In this document: in pieces, positions 18,462-27,461 of the stretch
How the letters are laid out: every line of letters starts with the position of its first letter
Position numbering within the stretch: the stretch's first letter is position 1
Assembly: GCA_035541935.1 (NCBI GenBank)
Contig: DATKMJ010000010.1
Coordinates: 1 to 48,850 of the forward strand
Length of the DNA: 48,850 nt
Direction of reading: 5' to 3'
Source of the DNA: Candidatus Binatia bacterium
Lineage (GTDB): Bacteria; Vulcanimicrobiota; Vulcanimicrobiia; Vulcanimicrobiales; Vulcanimicrobiaceae
Made by a program: the position numbers and the translations under genes
Notes under the pieces: model-generated
The model's input: the letters and a program-made list of their open reading frames with translations, nothing else
What the model was told of the DNA's origin: nothing
Database searches by the model: none

Positions 18462-19788
18462 AACGCTCGGGGCTCTCGCCGCCGGCTGCGCGCTCACTGC
18501 CTGCAACGCAGGCGCCGGCGCGATCGCGGTTCCCGCAGTGCCTTCATCGAGGGTCGAGGCGACGGCGAGCCCGATCAAGCACGTCGTCTTCATCGTGCAG
18601 GAGAACCGCTCGTTCAACAACCTCTTCATGGGCTATCCCGGCGCGAAGACCGCGAAGTACGGATACGATACGTACGGGAACAAGCTACCGCTGCAGTCGC
18701 AGGTGCTCGCGACGATCTGGGACATCGATCATTCGTCGCGAGCCTTCTTCAAAGCGTGCGACGGTCACGGCAGCCTGCCCGGGACGCACTGCAAGATGGA
18801 CGGCTGGAACGGCGAGGAGGCGGGTCAGGGGCATCCGGCAAACCCCGCGTACTCGTACGTACCTCGGGATGAGACGGCGCCGTATTGGGAGATCGCCAAG
18901 CAGTACGTCCTCGCCGACCGCACCTTCGCCTCGAATCTCGACGGCAGCTTCATCGCCCATCAATACATCGTTGCCGCCTACGCCAGCCGCGCCGTGGACT
19001 ATCCGCTATCCTACTGGGGCTGCGAGGGCGGGGCGACCGACGTGATCTCGACGCTGACCGACCAGCGGACGTACGGCTCCACCATCCGCGTCTGCTTCAA
19101 GAATCCGACGATCGCGAGCGAGGCGGATCGCGCCTCGCTGACCTGGCGCTTCTACGCCGGAGCGGTCAACGGCGATGGCGGTCTCTGGTCGTCGTACCAG
19201 TCCGATCGCAAGATCTACGACGGACCCGACTGGAAGGCCGACGTAATCAGCCCGCCGGCGCAGTTCCTCACCGACGTCGCGAACGGCAGCCTCGCGAGCG
19301 TCACGTGGATCACGCCCCTCTTCGCCGACTCCGACCACGCGGGGCTCCAAGCCTCGGGCGGCCCGGCCTGGGTCGCCTCCCTCGTCAATGCGATCGGCAC
19401 GAGCAAGTTCTGGAAGAACACGGCGATCTTCATCATGTGGGACGACTGGGGCGGCTGGTTCGATCCGGTAAAGCCCGTCTACGAAGACTACGACGGCCTC
19501 GGATTCCGCGTGCCGCTCCTCATCGTCTCGCCGTACGCAAAGCAAGGTTACGTGACGCACGTCCAATACGAGACGGCGAGCGTGCTGCGCTACATCGAAG
19601 ACAACTTCGGCTTGGGACAACTCGCGCCGAGCGATACGCGCGCGAGGGATCCGGCAAACGACGCCTTCGACTACGCGCAGCCGCCGCGCAAGTTCCATAC
19701 GATCGCCGGGAGCAGATCGCGCGCCTACTGGATCGAGCGGAGCCGCCGCCCGCCTCGCATGCCGCCGGCGATCATCGGCGACGACTGA
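18451..19788 (+). CDS. Phosphoesterase family lipoprotein, clade C
   Basis: 445 residues from GTG 18451 in the same 11-base overlap (GTGACGATTAG) as the preceding pair; signal MTIRTLGALAAGCALTAC, Cys18, then NAG. Motifs: QENRSFNNLFMGYPGA, CKMDGWNGEE, SNLDGSFIAHQYIVAAYA, ADSDHAGLQASGG and WDDWGGWFDPVKP. Very similar to the two preceding genes, so the triple looks like a tandem duplication. It is the last gene of the run and is followed by a hairpin terminator. Confidence 0.9.
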   Translation: MTIRTLGALAAGCALTACNAGAGAIAVPAVPSSRVEATASPIKHVVFIVQENRSFNNLFMGYPGAKTAKYGYDTYGNKLPLQSQVLATIWDIDHSSRAFFKACDGHGSLPGTHCKMDGWNGEEAGQGHPANPAYSYVPRDETAPYWEIAKQYVLADRTFASNLDGSFIAHQYIVAAYASRAVDYPLSYWGCEGGATDVISTLTDQRTYGSTIRVCFKNPTIASEADRASLTWRFYAGAVNGDGGLWSSYQSDRKIYDGPDWKADVISPPAQFLTDVANGSLASVTWITPLFADSDHAGLQASGGPAWVASLVNAIGTSKFWKNTAIFIMWDDWGGWFDPVKPVYEDYDGLGFRVPLLIVSPYAKQGYVTHVQYETASVLRYIEDNFGLGQLAPSDTRARDPANDAFDYAQPPRKFHTIAGSRSRAYWIERSRRPPRMPPAIIGDD

Positions 19789-19798
19789 AGAAAAAGAG

Positions 19799-19825
19799 AA
19801 CGGGATGGCGCAAGGCCATCCCGTT
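19799..19825. terminator. Bidirectional hairpin terminator
   Basis: An 11-bp stem AACGGGATGGC/GCCATCCCGTT with a five-base loop between convergent genes. On the minus strand it is followed by CTCTTTTTCTTC, a good T tract; on the plus strand by TCGTCTTTGC. A second small hairpin (GCTTCC/GGAAGC) lies just beyond it at about 19835-19855. Confidence 0.85.
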
Positions 19826-19870
19826 TCGTCTTTGCTTCCGCTCTTGGAAGCGGAGGTTTTCGAAGCCCTG

Positions 19871-20908
19871 CTACGGCTTGTTCGACGGCGTCTGGATGCC
19901 GGACTCGACGTCCAGCGACGCGTTGAGGCCGTTGTTGAAGCTGTACTGGTAGGTGCTTCCGCTCGGGCTGTACTTGTAGACGTCGACCGCTCCCGTGCTG
20001 ATATCGCCGACCGTCAGGACCTTACCCTTGGCATTGAGGTTGCCGAAGAGCACTTCACCCTGCATCGGCGTCGTGCTGAGCACGTGACACGCCGGGTTGC
20101 AGCCCTTGTAGACGACGAGCGAGCCGCTGAGGTCAAACGATCCGAGGTTGCCCTTCTTGTCGAGGAAGAGGCCGCCGTAGTATGACTGCGACGTGCCCGT
20201 GGCAACCGTGCCGCTGCCGCTGCAGCCCTTGAAGTAGACGAGCACGAAGCCCGAGAACGAGGCCGCCTCGGCGGAGAGCCAGCAGTCGCCGTTCTTCGCG
20301 AGCGCGACGCCGGCGCCGTAGCCGCTGGCCGACGGGTTCGTCAGCGTCGCGGTGCAGCCGCCCGAGAGCGTGCAGACTTGGATGTCGCCCGTGCCGGAGC
20401 CGCCGACGATGTCGCCGATGAGCACCGTTCCGGTAGCGGCGCTGATCGAGGCGGCGGCGGCGGCCTGACCCGTGCTGTCGGTGATCGAGCCGACGAGCGT
20501 GCCGCAGCCCTTGTAAACGTCAAGTTCTGACGGGTAGCCTTGGGGAACGAGCAGGTTGCCCTTCGTGTCGGCGCCGAGGCCGTTGACGTAGCCGGCCGAG
20601 ACGGTGCAGTTCGGCGCGGCGTTGCTCGGGTTGGTTCCCGCGTAGCCGTACACGACGCCGCCGTAGAACTCGTTGGACCACGTGGAGGGCTTGGCTTTCT
20701 TATCCGGGATGATGTGCGTCGCGAGGTGGAGTCTCTTCTCGCCGGCCGGCTGCATCCAAACTGGAACGTGGCTCAGCGGCGTGAAGTGTCTACCTTGCAT
20801 CTGGGTCCCGCTGCTCGGAATCGAGCTGGACCCAATATTGCTGCCGGAACAGCCTGCGAGCAGTCCCACAGCAACTGCCGTGCACAGCGCTGAAGTTAAC
20901 AAACGCAT
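19871..20908 (-). CDS. Secreted lipoprotein of unknown function with propeller-like, Cys-rich repeats
   Basis: 345 residues; signal MRLLTSALCTAVAVGLLAGC with Cys20, preceded by a clear AAGGAGATT ribosome binding site. The rest has repeated blade-like units built around short patterns such as DTKGNLLVP, DKKGNLGSF, LDVYKGCG, LVVYKGCNPAC, CTLSGGC and VDVYKYSPSG, which resembles NHL/YncE-type beta-propellers, though I cannot assign a family. Repeated paired Cys suggest disulfides outside the cytoplasm. A paralog (21184-22239) lies directly upstream with a matching leader. Binding or surface role is a guess only. Confidence 0.75.
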   Translation of the reverse strand: MRLLTSALCTAVAVGLLAGCSGSNIGSSSIPSSGTQMQGRHFTPLSHVPVWMQPAGEKRLHLATHIIPDKKAKPSTWSNEFYGGVVYGYAGTNPSNAAPNCTVSAGYVNGLGADTKGNLLVPQGYPSELDVYKGCGTLVGSITDSTGQAAAAASISAATGTVLIGDIVGGSGTGDIQVCTLSGGCTATLTNPSASGYGAGVALAKNGDCWLSAEAASFSGFVLVYFKGCSGSGTVATGTSQSYYGGLFLDKKGNLGSFDLSGSLVVYKGCNPACHVLSTTPMQGEVLFGNLNAKGKVLTVGDISTGAVDVYKYSPSGSTYQYSFNNGLNASLDVESGIQTPSNKP

Positions 20909-20930
20909 CAGGTTGTAATCTCCTTAGCAT

Positions 20931-21119
20931 GTAGAGGGAAAGTTAGGCCCGCCGGGCTCGTTCAGAGAGCCCTTGGGCCTTGCCCGGTTGGTGCTGCCCC
21001 GCACTCCCCAAATCCTCTACCCCCGTTGCCTTTTTCGGCGCTCCGCTCGGCCTGAAGAAGGAGCCGAGCGAGCGGGGTCGCGGCAGGCGCGGCACGCCCC
21101 GGCGACCGGCCGAATCAGC
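20931..21119 (-). promoter_or_regulatory. Candidate structured leader RNA of the propeller lipoprotein gene, copy 1
   Basis: Read on the minus strand, this 5' region shares three separated blocks with copy 2 (22263-22405): GCTGATTCGGCC (21119-21108), GTAGAGGATTTGGGGAGTGC, and GGGCCTAACTTTCCC just before the ribosome binding site. Predicted pairings: an outer stem GTAGAGG (21020-21014) with CCTCTAC (20937-20931), a stem GGCCC/GGGCC, and inside it the hairpin GGGCTC/GAGCCC. The inner helices keep pairing in copy 2 although the bases differ. It does not match any riboswitch class whose consensus I can recall. Confidence 0.5.
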
Positions 21120-21127
21120 ACATGAGA

Positions 21128-21154
21128 GCGGAGCGACGGTATCCGCCGCTCCGC
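21128..21154 (-). terminator. Hairpin after the second propeller gene
   Basis: A perfect 8-bp stem GCGGAGCG/CGCTCCGC with an 11-base loop, 30 bases beyond the stop codon on the minus strand and immediately before the leader of the next gene. There is no strong T tract. Confidence 0.5.
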
Positions 21155-21183
21155 ATTCTCGTCGGAGAGATCGAGAGGTTCGA

Positions 21184-22239
21184 CTATTCCTTGGAACGCG
21201 GGTTGAAAGCCGCGCCTTCAACGTCATCGCTGGCGTTGAAACCGCTGGTGATGCTGAACTGATACGTGAGACCGGTCGGCTTGTACTTGTAGACGTCGAG
21301 TTCGCCGTTGGCGTAGTCGCCGGCGACGAACTCCGTCGACTTCTTATTGAGGTGTCCGTATACCGAGTCGCCGTTGAGCGCGAACGGACCGCCGACGAGC
21401 GTGCACGTCGGATTGCAGCCTTTATAGACGCGCAACGCCGGCGTAAAGGCATCGATCGAAACGAGGTTGCCCGCCTTATCGATGTCGAGACCGCCGTAGT
21501 AGGCGTTCACGAAGCCGGTCGCGGCCTGGCCGGCGCCGGTGCAGCCGGCGAAGTAGGTCAAGGTCGCAGTACCGCCGCTGCTCGTAGCCGAGGCCCAGCA
21601 GTCGCCGTTCTTGGCCTGGGCGACGCCCGCGACTTCGTACATGTTCGCGTTGGTTAGGTTGGTCGTGCATCCGCCCGAGAGCGTACAGAGTGAGATGCTG
21701 CCTGCGCCGCTCGTGTCGAAGATGTTGCCGACGACGATCGTACCCGTCGCGGCGTTCGGGCTCGTGGCGTCGGAAGGCTGGCCGTAGTTATCGCTCGTCG
21801 AACCAACCGAAGGACCGCACATGCCGGGGCCCTTGTAGACGATGATCGTTCGGCTGCCGCCGTCGGGATCGATGAGGTTGCCTTTGCCGTCGACCGCGAT
21901 GCTATTGGGATAGCTCGCCGTCTCACTGCAAATCGGGCCGCTGCCGTTGGTCTTGTAGCCGTTGATGAGGGCCGCGAAGAACTGGCTGCCGTAGATGCCG
22001 CCCTTGGCCTTCTTGTCGGGGACGATCCTGCTCAGGACGCGCTGCGGGTTCCACGTGCGCAGTTCGACGGGGATGGGGTTGGCCGTCCGCGAGAATCCAG
22101 GCACGAAGCGGCCGTTTATGAGGTGATTCTCTGCTCCCATGGTACCCGGCGCCGTTGGGGTCGACGCGCTGCTGCCGGAACAGGCTGCGAGAAGCCCCGC
22201 AGCGAGTGCCGTGCACAGCGCTGAAGTTAACAAACGCAT
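21184..22239 (-). CDS. Secreted lipoprotein of unknown function, paralog of 19871-20908
   Basis: 351 residues from ATG 22239, chosen because GGAGATTAACCTG lies ahead of it and the first 20 residues match the paralog almost exactly (MRLLTSALCTALAAGLLAAC, Cys20); an upstream ATG would add only MEINL. Blade-like repeats again: DGKGNLIDPDGG, IIVYKGPGMCG, CTLSGGCTTNL, DKAGNLVSIDA, LRVYKGCNPTC, LDVYKYKPTG. Apart from the signal and the repeat cores the two proteins have diverged, whereas their leaders remain similar. Likely an extracytoplasmic beta-propeller; no enzyme motif seen. Confidence 0.75.
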   Translation of the reverse strand: MRLLTSALCTALAAGLLAACSGSSASTPTAPGTMGAENHLINGRFVPGFSRTANPIPVELRTWNPQRVLSRIVPDKKAKGGIYGSQFFAALINGYKTNGSGPICSETASYPNSIAVDGKGNLIDPDGGSRTIIVYKGPGMCGPSVGSTSDNYGQPSDATSPNAATGTIVVGNIFDTSGAGSISLCTLSGGCTTNLTNANMYEVAGVAQAKNGDCWASATSSGGTATLTYFAGCTGAGQAATGFVNAYYGGLDIDKAGNLVSIDAFTPALRVYKGCNPTCTLVGGPFALNGDSVYGHLNKKSTEFVAGDYANGELDVYKYKPTGLTYQFSITSGFNASDDVEGAAFNPRSKE

Positions 22240-22262
22240 CAGGTTAATCTCCATTCACCGTA

Positions 22263-22405
22263 GTGGGGAAAGTTAGGCCCGCGAGGCTAGAGGAAAGCCT
22301 TTGGACCCACTGGGGTGGTGCAGCCTGGCATTCCCCGAATCCTCTACCCCACGGGGCGAGCGGGCGCCGCCCCGGGGCCCCTCAGCCGGCGAGGGCCGAA
22401 TCAGC
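22263..22405 (-). promoter_or_regulatory. Candidate structured leader RNA of the propeller lipoprotein gene, copy 2
   Basis: Carries the same three blocks as copy 1: GCTGATTCGGCC (22405-22394, overlapping the stop codon of the upstream hydrolase gene), TAGAGGATTCGGGGAATGC and GGGCCTAACTTTCCC. The spacer between the first two is about 45 bases shorter than in copy 1. Possible helices: outer GTGGGG (22352-22347) with CCCCAC (22268-22263), middle GGTCC/GGGCC (one G-U pair), inner AGGCT/AGCCT. The first block also forms GAGGGC/GCCCTC, so it could double as the terminator of the upstream gene. Confidence 0.5.
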
Positions 22406-23810
22406 CCTCCGCGATGCTCGTCACGGCCGTGACGAGCGAGTCCTTCCCCTTCGTCGCCGTCGTGAAGGCCATGCGCGCGTAATCCACGACCTCGGGCAGC
22501 CGGCGCGCGTAGCCGGTGATGAACCGCCACGAGAAGAGACGCTTGGGCGAGAGATACTCGGCTTCGTAGAGCAGGAGCAGGTTCGTGAGGACGAAGTGGC
22601 GCATCGCGCTGCCCTTTTTGATATGGACGCGCCAGCGCTTGGAGATATCGACGTTGGTGAAGACGTCGTTGCGCAGCGAGCCCGAGAGGACGGCGGCGCT
22701 CACCGTGACGAGGCTGTCGTACTCCTGCGGCATCCGGTCGCGTTGCTCGATCGTCGCTCGTCCGAAGTCCACGCACCAGTACTCTTCCTGCGGCTTGTCG
22801 ATCGTGAAGACCCACCGCGTGTTGCGGATCAGCGGCCGGAGCAGGCGCGTCGCCTTGAAGAATTTATTGAAGTACTTCGAAAAGTCGTCGAACGAGACCG
22901 CCTTCGTCTCTTCGGAGCGGTACGTCTTCTCGAGGCGCTCGCTCTCGGCCGCGGCGCGCTGCTCGGCGTACGCGACGACGTCTTCGATTATCGCATCCGT
23001 AAGCGCGAACCCCGACTCCGAAGACCAACTGCTGCCGACCGGCATGATCGTCAGCCGGCTGTGCGGCACGCGTCCGGCGTTCGCTTCGAAGTAGGCGCGC
23101 ATCTCCGGCGCGGAGACGAGGAAGCGGTTCTCGTCGCGCACCTCGCGGTGGAGGTGGCAGATGCCGCTGGCGAACGGCACCGCGTAGCGCGGATTGAGCT
23201 GCTGCGCCGCCGCCACGAAGGCCTCCATGTACGTGCGCGAGTCGACCGGCAGGCGATCGGCCGGGTCTTCGAACGTGTAGCGCGTCGGATACGACCACGC
23301 CGGCGAGTGGCTGCGAAGCATGAAGTCCACGTCGGGGTACTTGGCGCGGAACTTTTTCCAGAGCGAGGGTAGCGGTTTCGCATCGTTGAGATCCACCAGC
23401 ACCGTGCCGTCGGCCTCGATCACCGCGACGCTGTCGTCTTGGAAACTCACCTGATAACTCGTGAACGAAAAGCCGTCGGCGAGTTCGAGCGTCTCGCCGT
23501 GGTTCAGCTCGACGACCTCCCCGAAGCCCATCTCGCGCAGCTGCGTTCCGAGGCCGGAGATCGGGAACTTCGCGACGATCGCGGTCGTCTGCTTCCCGAA
23601 CTTCCGGAGCGTCTTCGGATCGAAGTGATCGAAGTGCCAGTGCGTGACGTAGACGTAATCGGCCGAGAAGATGTCCGGACCGAACACCGGCGGCGGCGCG
23701 TGCCACCACGACGACCAGTAGGTGGGCTCGTTCAGCCAAGGATCGATGACCAGCCGCTTCCCTCGCGCCGTGACGTCGAGGCAGGCGTGGCTTACAATTC
23801 GGAACTCCAT
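22401..23810 (-). CDS. Metallo-beta-lactamase-fold hydrolase
   Basis: 469 residues. The N-terminal half opens with SHACLDVTARGKRLVIDPWL and has the zinc motif THWHFDHFD (His57, His59, Asp61, His62), as in the UlaG/CMP-sialate-hydroxylase-like branch of the metallo-beta-lactamase superfamily. A later segment LRSHSPAWSYPTRY may add a ligand. The C-terminal 200 residues are unassigned and there is no export signal, so it is probably a cytoplasmic metallohydrolase of unknown substrate. It lies 41 bases downstream of a phosphoesterase gene on the same strand, with a purine-rich GAAGAAGAGAG ribosome binding region, and may be the last gene of the operon that begins with the sugar kinase. Confidence 0.8.
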   Translation of the reverse strand: MEFRIVSHACLDVTARGKRLVIDPWLNEPTYWSSWWHAPPPVFGPDIFSADYVYVTHWHFDHFDPKTLRKFGKQTTAIVAKFPISGLGTQLREMGFGEVVELNHGETLELADGFSFTSYQVSFQDDSVAVIEADGTVLVDLNDAKPLPSLWKKFRAKYPDVDFMLRSHSPAWSYPTRYTFEDPADRLPVDSRTYMEAFVAAAQQLNPRYAVPFASGICHLHREVRDENRFLVSAPEMRAYFEANAGRVPHSRLTIMPVGSSWSSESGFALTDAIIEDVVAYAEQRAAAESERLEKTYRSEETKAVSFDDFSKYFNKFFKATRLLRPLIRNTRWVFTIDKPQEEYWCVDFGRATIEQRDRMPQEYDSLVTVSAAVLSGSLRNDVFTNVDISKRWRVHIKKGSAMRHFVLTNLLLLYEAEYLSPKRLFSWRFITGYARRLPEVVDYARMAFTTATKGKDSLVTAVTSIAEG

Positions 23811-23851
23811 AACTCTCTTCTTCGGTTGTTACTCGTCTTCTTCGCTTTTTC

Positions 23852-25312
23852 TCATTCGCTGTCGAGCGGCTTATACGAAGGCGGCTGACGGAGGAAGTAT
23901 TGTAGCGAGTACTTCGACGGAATCGCGCTAAACGCTCGCGGCGGCTGGCTGAAATCGAAGCAATCGGCGATGCTCGTCGCACGCTTATCGGTCGTACCCA
24001 GACTCCCGAGATCGAAAACGTTCTCGGTGAACTTCAAGATGCTTCCGAATTCGTACGGCGTGTGCGAGATGTAGCCTGGAACGCTCGGGGTTGCCTCGCG
24101 AGCGTAGGCCGAGACCACGAGCATCGGGACGCGGAAACCTAGACCGCCCCAGTTGTCGAAGAACGGCGGCGGCTCGTGATCGTAGAACCCGCCCCAGTCG
24201 TCCCAGACGACGATCACGGCGGTCGAATCCCAGTAGTTGCTCTGACCGACGGCATTGACGATGGACGCTACCCACGACGGCCCCGTATCCGACTGCACGG
24301 CGGGATGGTCGGAGTTGTTGTCGTCGGGCACGATCCACGAAACGGCCGGAAGCGTGCCGTTGGTGATGTCGCTGAAGAAAACTTTCGGCTGCGCGATGTT
24401 CGTCTTCCACTCCGGACCGTTGCGGACCGCGTCGATCGCATCGAAGCCGTTCCAGAGCGCGCCGGTGCCGTTGGGCTCGGGTGGGGAGTAGTACTTCCAC
24501 GACACGCTCTTGGCATCGAGCAGGTCGCGCATCGTCGCGTACTCGAGGCACGGAAACGGCCCTTTATGGTATTGATCCTTGATCTTCGCCTTCGTGTAGA
24601 GCAGCTGCGAGGTCTTCGTTCCCTTGGCCGCGTCGCAGCCCCACGGCATATGCGACGGAAAGTCGACGAGGCTCTTCGTCTGCGCCTTGTTGATGATCGT
24701 ACCGGCCGCGATCAGATCCTGATGCGCGGTAAAGCTCCCGCTGCCTTGCGTCTGAAACATGTGATCGGCGAGGACGTACTGCTCCGCGATGTCCCAGTAG
24801 GGCGCGATCTGCGCCGGATCGACGTACTGATAGATCGTCGTGCCGACTTTGCCGGGGCAATTCTTGCCGCCGCCCTCGAGGCCGAAGCCGTCCATCGCGC
24901 CGTCGTCGTAATCGATGCCGACGTTCTTGTACGAGTGGCTCCAATCGCACTTCCCGGGAAGATCGGTCTTCGTCAACGGCACGTACTCGTCGCCGCTCGG
25001 GCAGCCGCCGGAGCCGGCGCGCGGACGCGATATCCGGCCCGCCGCGAACCGATACGCCGGCGCGATCCGCGCCGTGGGCGGCTTCATGCATCCGCCCTGC
25101 GTCCCGTCGGCGTTCGGAAACGACGAGAAGAAGTCGTCGAAGCTGCGATTCTCCTGAATGACGATGACGACGTGCTGGATGTAACCCGATCCGCTTGCCG
25201 ATTCGGGCGCGACGCGTTGCGGCAAGCTGCCGCTCGTCGAACCGCCGCCGCACGACGCGAGCGTAACGGCGGCGACGAACGTCGCGGCGAGAGCGCGAGG
25301 GGCGACACGCAT
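23852..25312 (-). CDS. Phosphoesterase family lipoprotein, clade A
   Basis: 486 residues from ATG 25312, chosen for the AGGAG seven bases upstream and because it gives the signal MRVAPRALAATFVAAVTLAS with Cys21 and a GGG linker; the frame is open much further but without family sequence. Motifs: [67 protein letters not shown] and [14 protein letters not shown]. An N-terminal insert of about 40 residues after the first motif is rich in Pro, Arg and Gly. Close paralog of the adjacent gene 25392-26750, 79 bases upstream on the same strand. Confidence 0.9.
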   Translation of the reverse strand: MRVAPRALAATFVAAVTLASCGGGSTSGSLPQRVAPESASGSGYIQHVVIVIQENRSFDDFFSSFPNADGTQGGCMKPPTARIAPAYRFAAGRISRPRAGSGGCPSGDEYVPLTKTDLPGKCDWSHSYKNVGIDYDDGAMDGFGLEGGGKNCPGKVGTTIYQYVDPAQIAPYWDIAEQYVLADHMFQTQGSGSFTAHQDLIAAGTIINKAQTKSLVDFPSHMPWGCDAAKGTKTSQLLYTKAKIKDQYHKGPFPCLEYATMRDLLDAKSVSWKYYSPPEPNGTGALWNGFDAIDAVRNGPEWKTNIAQPKVFFSDITNGTLPAVSWIVPDDNNSDHPAVQSDTGPSWVASIVNAVGQSNYWDSTAVIVVWDDWGGFYDHEPPPFFDNWGGLGFRVPMLVVSAYAREATPSVPGYISHTPYEFGSILKFTENVFDLGSLGTTDKRATSIADCFDFSQPPRAFSAIPSKYSLQYFLRQPPSYKPLDSE

Positions 25313-25391
25313 CTGCAGACTCCTGTAAAGGCTCTGTGATCGAGATGTAACCATTTCTTTCATAAAAAGCAGGCGTAACCTTCCCGCGCCG

Positions 25392-26750
25392 CTACTCCGA
25401 ATCGACCGGCTGGTTCGACGGAGGCTGACGCTTGAAGAACTCCCGCGAATGCTCCGAGGGGATCGCGGTAAAGGCGCGCGGCTTGCCGGTGAAGTCGAAG
25501 CAGTCGCCGATCGCGGTCGCGCGCGCGTCGGTCGTGCCGAGGCTGCCCAAACCCCAGACGTTCTCGACGAACTTGAGAATGCTGCCGAACTCGTACTGCG
25601 TGTGCGAGACGTAGCCGCCCCGGCTCGAGGTCCCCGTGCGCGCGTAGGGCGAGACGACGAGCATGGGAACGCGGAAACCCAAACCGCCCCAGTGATCGAA
25701 CGACGGCGGCGGCACGTGATCGTAGAATCCGCCCCAGTCGTCCCAGACGATGACGATCGCGGTCGACTTCCAATACTTGCTCTCGCCGATCGCATTGACG
25801 ATGCTCGCAACCCACGCCGGCCCGAGATCGTGGTTTCCCGGATGGTCGGAGTTGTTGTCGTCGGGGACGATCCACGAGACCGCCGGCAGCGTGCCGTTCG
25901 TGACGTCGTCGAAAAAGACGGTGGGCTGTTTCGTAACGTTCGTCGTCCACTCGGGTCCGTTGCGCACCGCGTCGATCGCGTCGAACGCGTTCCAGAGGGC
26001 GCCGGTCCCATGGGGCTCCGGGGGCGAGTAGTACTTCCACGATACCGACTTGGCGTCGAGAAGATCGCGCAGCGTCGCATAGGTGAAGCACGGGGACGGG
26101 CCCTTATCGTATTCGAGCTGCAAGTCCACGAGCAGCGACGTCTTCGTTCCCGACGGAGCGTCGCAGCCCCACGGCATGTGCGAGGGAAAGTCCACGACGA
26201 CTTCGTTCTTCGCCTTGTCTATGACCGTGCCGCCCGCGATGAGGTCTTGATGCGCGGTGAAGCTGCCGCTGCCTTGGGTCTGGAACATCGCGTCGGCAAG
26301 CACATACTGTTTGGCGATGTCCCAGTACGGGCCGATCTGCGAGGGCTTGACGTATTGGTACGGCGCTTTGCCCGCTTTGCCGGGACAGGCTTTGCTGCCG
26401 CCCTCCAGATTGAAGCCGTCCATCGCGCCGCCGTCGTAATCGGTGCGGAAGTTTCCGTAGCCGTGGCCCCAGTCGCACGGCTCGACGAGATCGGAGGCCT
26501 TCAACGCGATGCGCTGCGGGCCCGCGGACGTCTTCATGTAGCCGTACGTTCGTCCGTTCGCGCCGGGAAAGGTCGCGAAGAGATCGTCGAAGGTGCGGTT
26601 TTCCTGAATGACGATGACGACGTGGCGCACGTAGCGCGAGAGCCGGTTCTGCGGCGCGGCGCTCGCCGGCGGCGCGGCGGGCGGCGTCGTCGCGGAGCCG
26701 GCGCACGCCGCTAGGAAGAGGACGACGAACGCCGCCGCAGAGGCTCGCAC
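25392..26750 (-). CDS. Phosphoesterase family lipoprotein, clade A
   Basis: 452 residues from GTG 26750, which gives [16 protein letters not shown] with Cys16 and lies 10 bases after the upstream stop codon. The open frame extends 62 codons into the upstream gene, but that part is Arg-rich shadow sequence. Motifs: [18 protein letters not shown] (Thr in place of the usual Ser), [50 protein letters not shown] and [14 protein letters not shown]. Apparently co-transcribed with the DUF4097-like gene and the sugar kinase upstream. Confidence 0.9.
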   Translation of the reverse strand: MRASAAAFVVLFLAACAGSATTPPAAPPASAAPQNRLSRYVRHVVIVIQENRTFDDLFATFPGANGRTYGYMKTSAGPQRIALKASDLVEPCDWGHGYGNFRTDYDGGAMDGFNLEGGSKACPGKAGKAPYQYVKPSQIGPYWDIAKQYVLADAMFQTQGSGSFTAHQDLIAGGTVIDKAKNEVVVDFPSHMPWGCDAPSGTKTSLLVDLQLEYDKGPSPCFTYATLRDLLDAKSVSWKYYSPPEPHGTGALWNAFDAIDAVRNGPEWTTNVTKQPTVFFDDVTNGTLPAVSWIVPDDNNSDHPGNHDLGPAWVASIVNAIGESKYWKSTAIVIVWDDWGGFYDHVPPPSFDHWGGLGFRVPMLVVSPYARTGTSSRGGYVSHTQYEFGSILKFVENVWGLGSLGTTDARATAIGDCFDFTGKPRAFTAIPSEHSREFFKRQPPSNQPVDSE

Positions 26751-26760
26751 GGCGCGGAGG

Positions 26761-27447
26761 CTAGGAGCCCGAACGCAGCGCGATGGCGCCGGTCGTCGTC
26801 GTGAGGCGGACGTGCGCGCTGCCGGTTCCGATCTTTCCCGACGCGCGAACGCCGACGAGGTTCTCGCGCGCCTGCGTAATCTGCGAGAGATCGCTCGAGA
26901 AAGCGCCGACCGTGCTCGACGCTTCGACGCTCGCATCGCTTTGCGGCGCGAGCGTCAGCCGGATCGCGCCGGTCGTCGCATTCAGATCCACCGAACGACT
27001 GCCGGTCACGCCGCCGAGATCGGCCGTTATCGCACCGGCCTGGGTGTCGACCGCGACGTCGCCGCCGACGTTGGCTATCTCGACCTCTCCCGCGACGTTC
27101 CCGACGCGGAGCGATGCGTTCAACGGAACGGAGATTCGGTAGCGAACCCCGCCGCCGTTCGTGCTGCCCGAATACGAGGTTGCGATGGAGATCGCGCCGC
27201 CCTCGCGGCGCACGGTGACGCCGACGTTGCGCAGCTCCTGCTCGTCGGAACCGTATTTGATCGCCACGACGTCCACGACCGGCCTGCGCCATCCGTCGAT
27301 GCGAACGGTGCCGGCGACGTTGTCGACGCGAACGAGCGGGGCCTCACCCGCCGCAAGCGCCTGATGGACCGTCTCGTGGTAGCGCTCGCCGAACGAACCG
27401 GCGCAACCCCCGAGCGCAATGACCGTAATCAATAAAAATGCGCGCAC
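26761..27447 (-). CDS. DUF4097-like repeat lipoprotein
   Basis: 228 residues with signal [15 protein letters not shown], Cys15. The body alternates short strands with recurring V(R/E)I(D/A) and TTGAI units ([54 protein letters not shown]), the pattern of DUF4097/adhesin-like single-stranded beta-helix proteins. Members are often linked to envelope stress or surface modules but their role is unknown. It sits between the sugar kinase (14-base gap) and a phosphoesterase (10-base gap), so it is very likely in one operon with them. Confidence 0.75.
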   Translation of the reverse strand: MRAFLLITVIALGGCAGSFGERYHETVHQALAAGEAPLVRVDNVAGTVRIDGWRRPVVDVVAIKYGSDEQELRNVGVTVRREGGAISIATSYSGSTNGGGVRYRISVPLNASLRVGNVAGEVEIANVGGDVAVDTQAGAITADLGGVTGSRSVDLNATTGAIRLTLAPQSDASVEASSTVGAFSSDLSQITQARENLVGVRASGKIGTGSAHVRLTTTTGAIALRSGS

Positions 27448-27461
27448 GCTATCCGCTCATT

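Noticed and set aside
20931-22405. Known riboswitch (c-di-GMP, c-di-AMP, SAM, cobalamin, TPP, fluoride)
   Set aside because: None of the consensus blocks I know for these classes is present, so the leader is reported as unidentified.
23852-26080. 742-codon frame suggesting an N-terminally extended phosphoesterase
   Set aside because: The extension is the wrong frame of the neighbouring paralog; a ribosome binding site and lipoprotein signal mark the true start at 25312.
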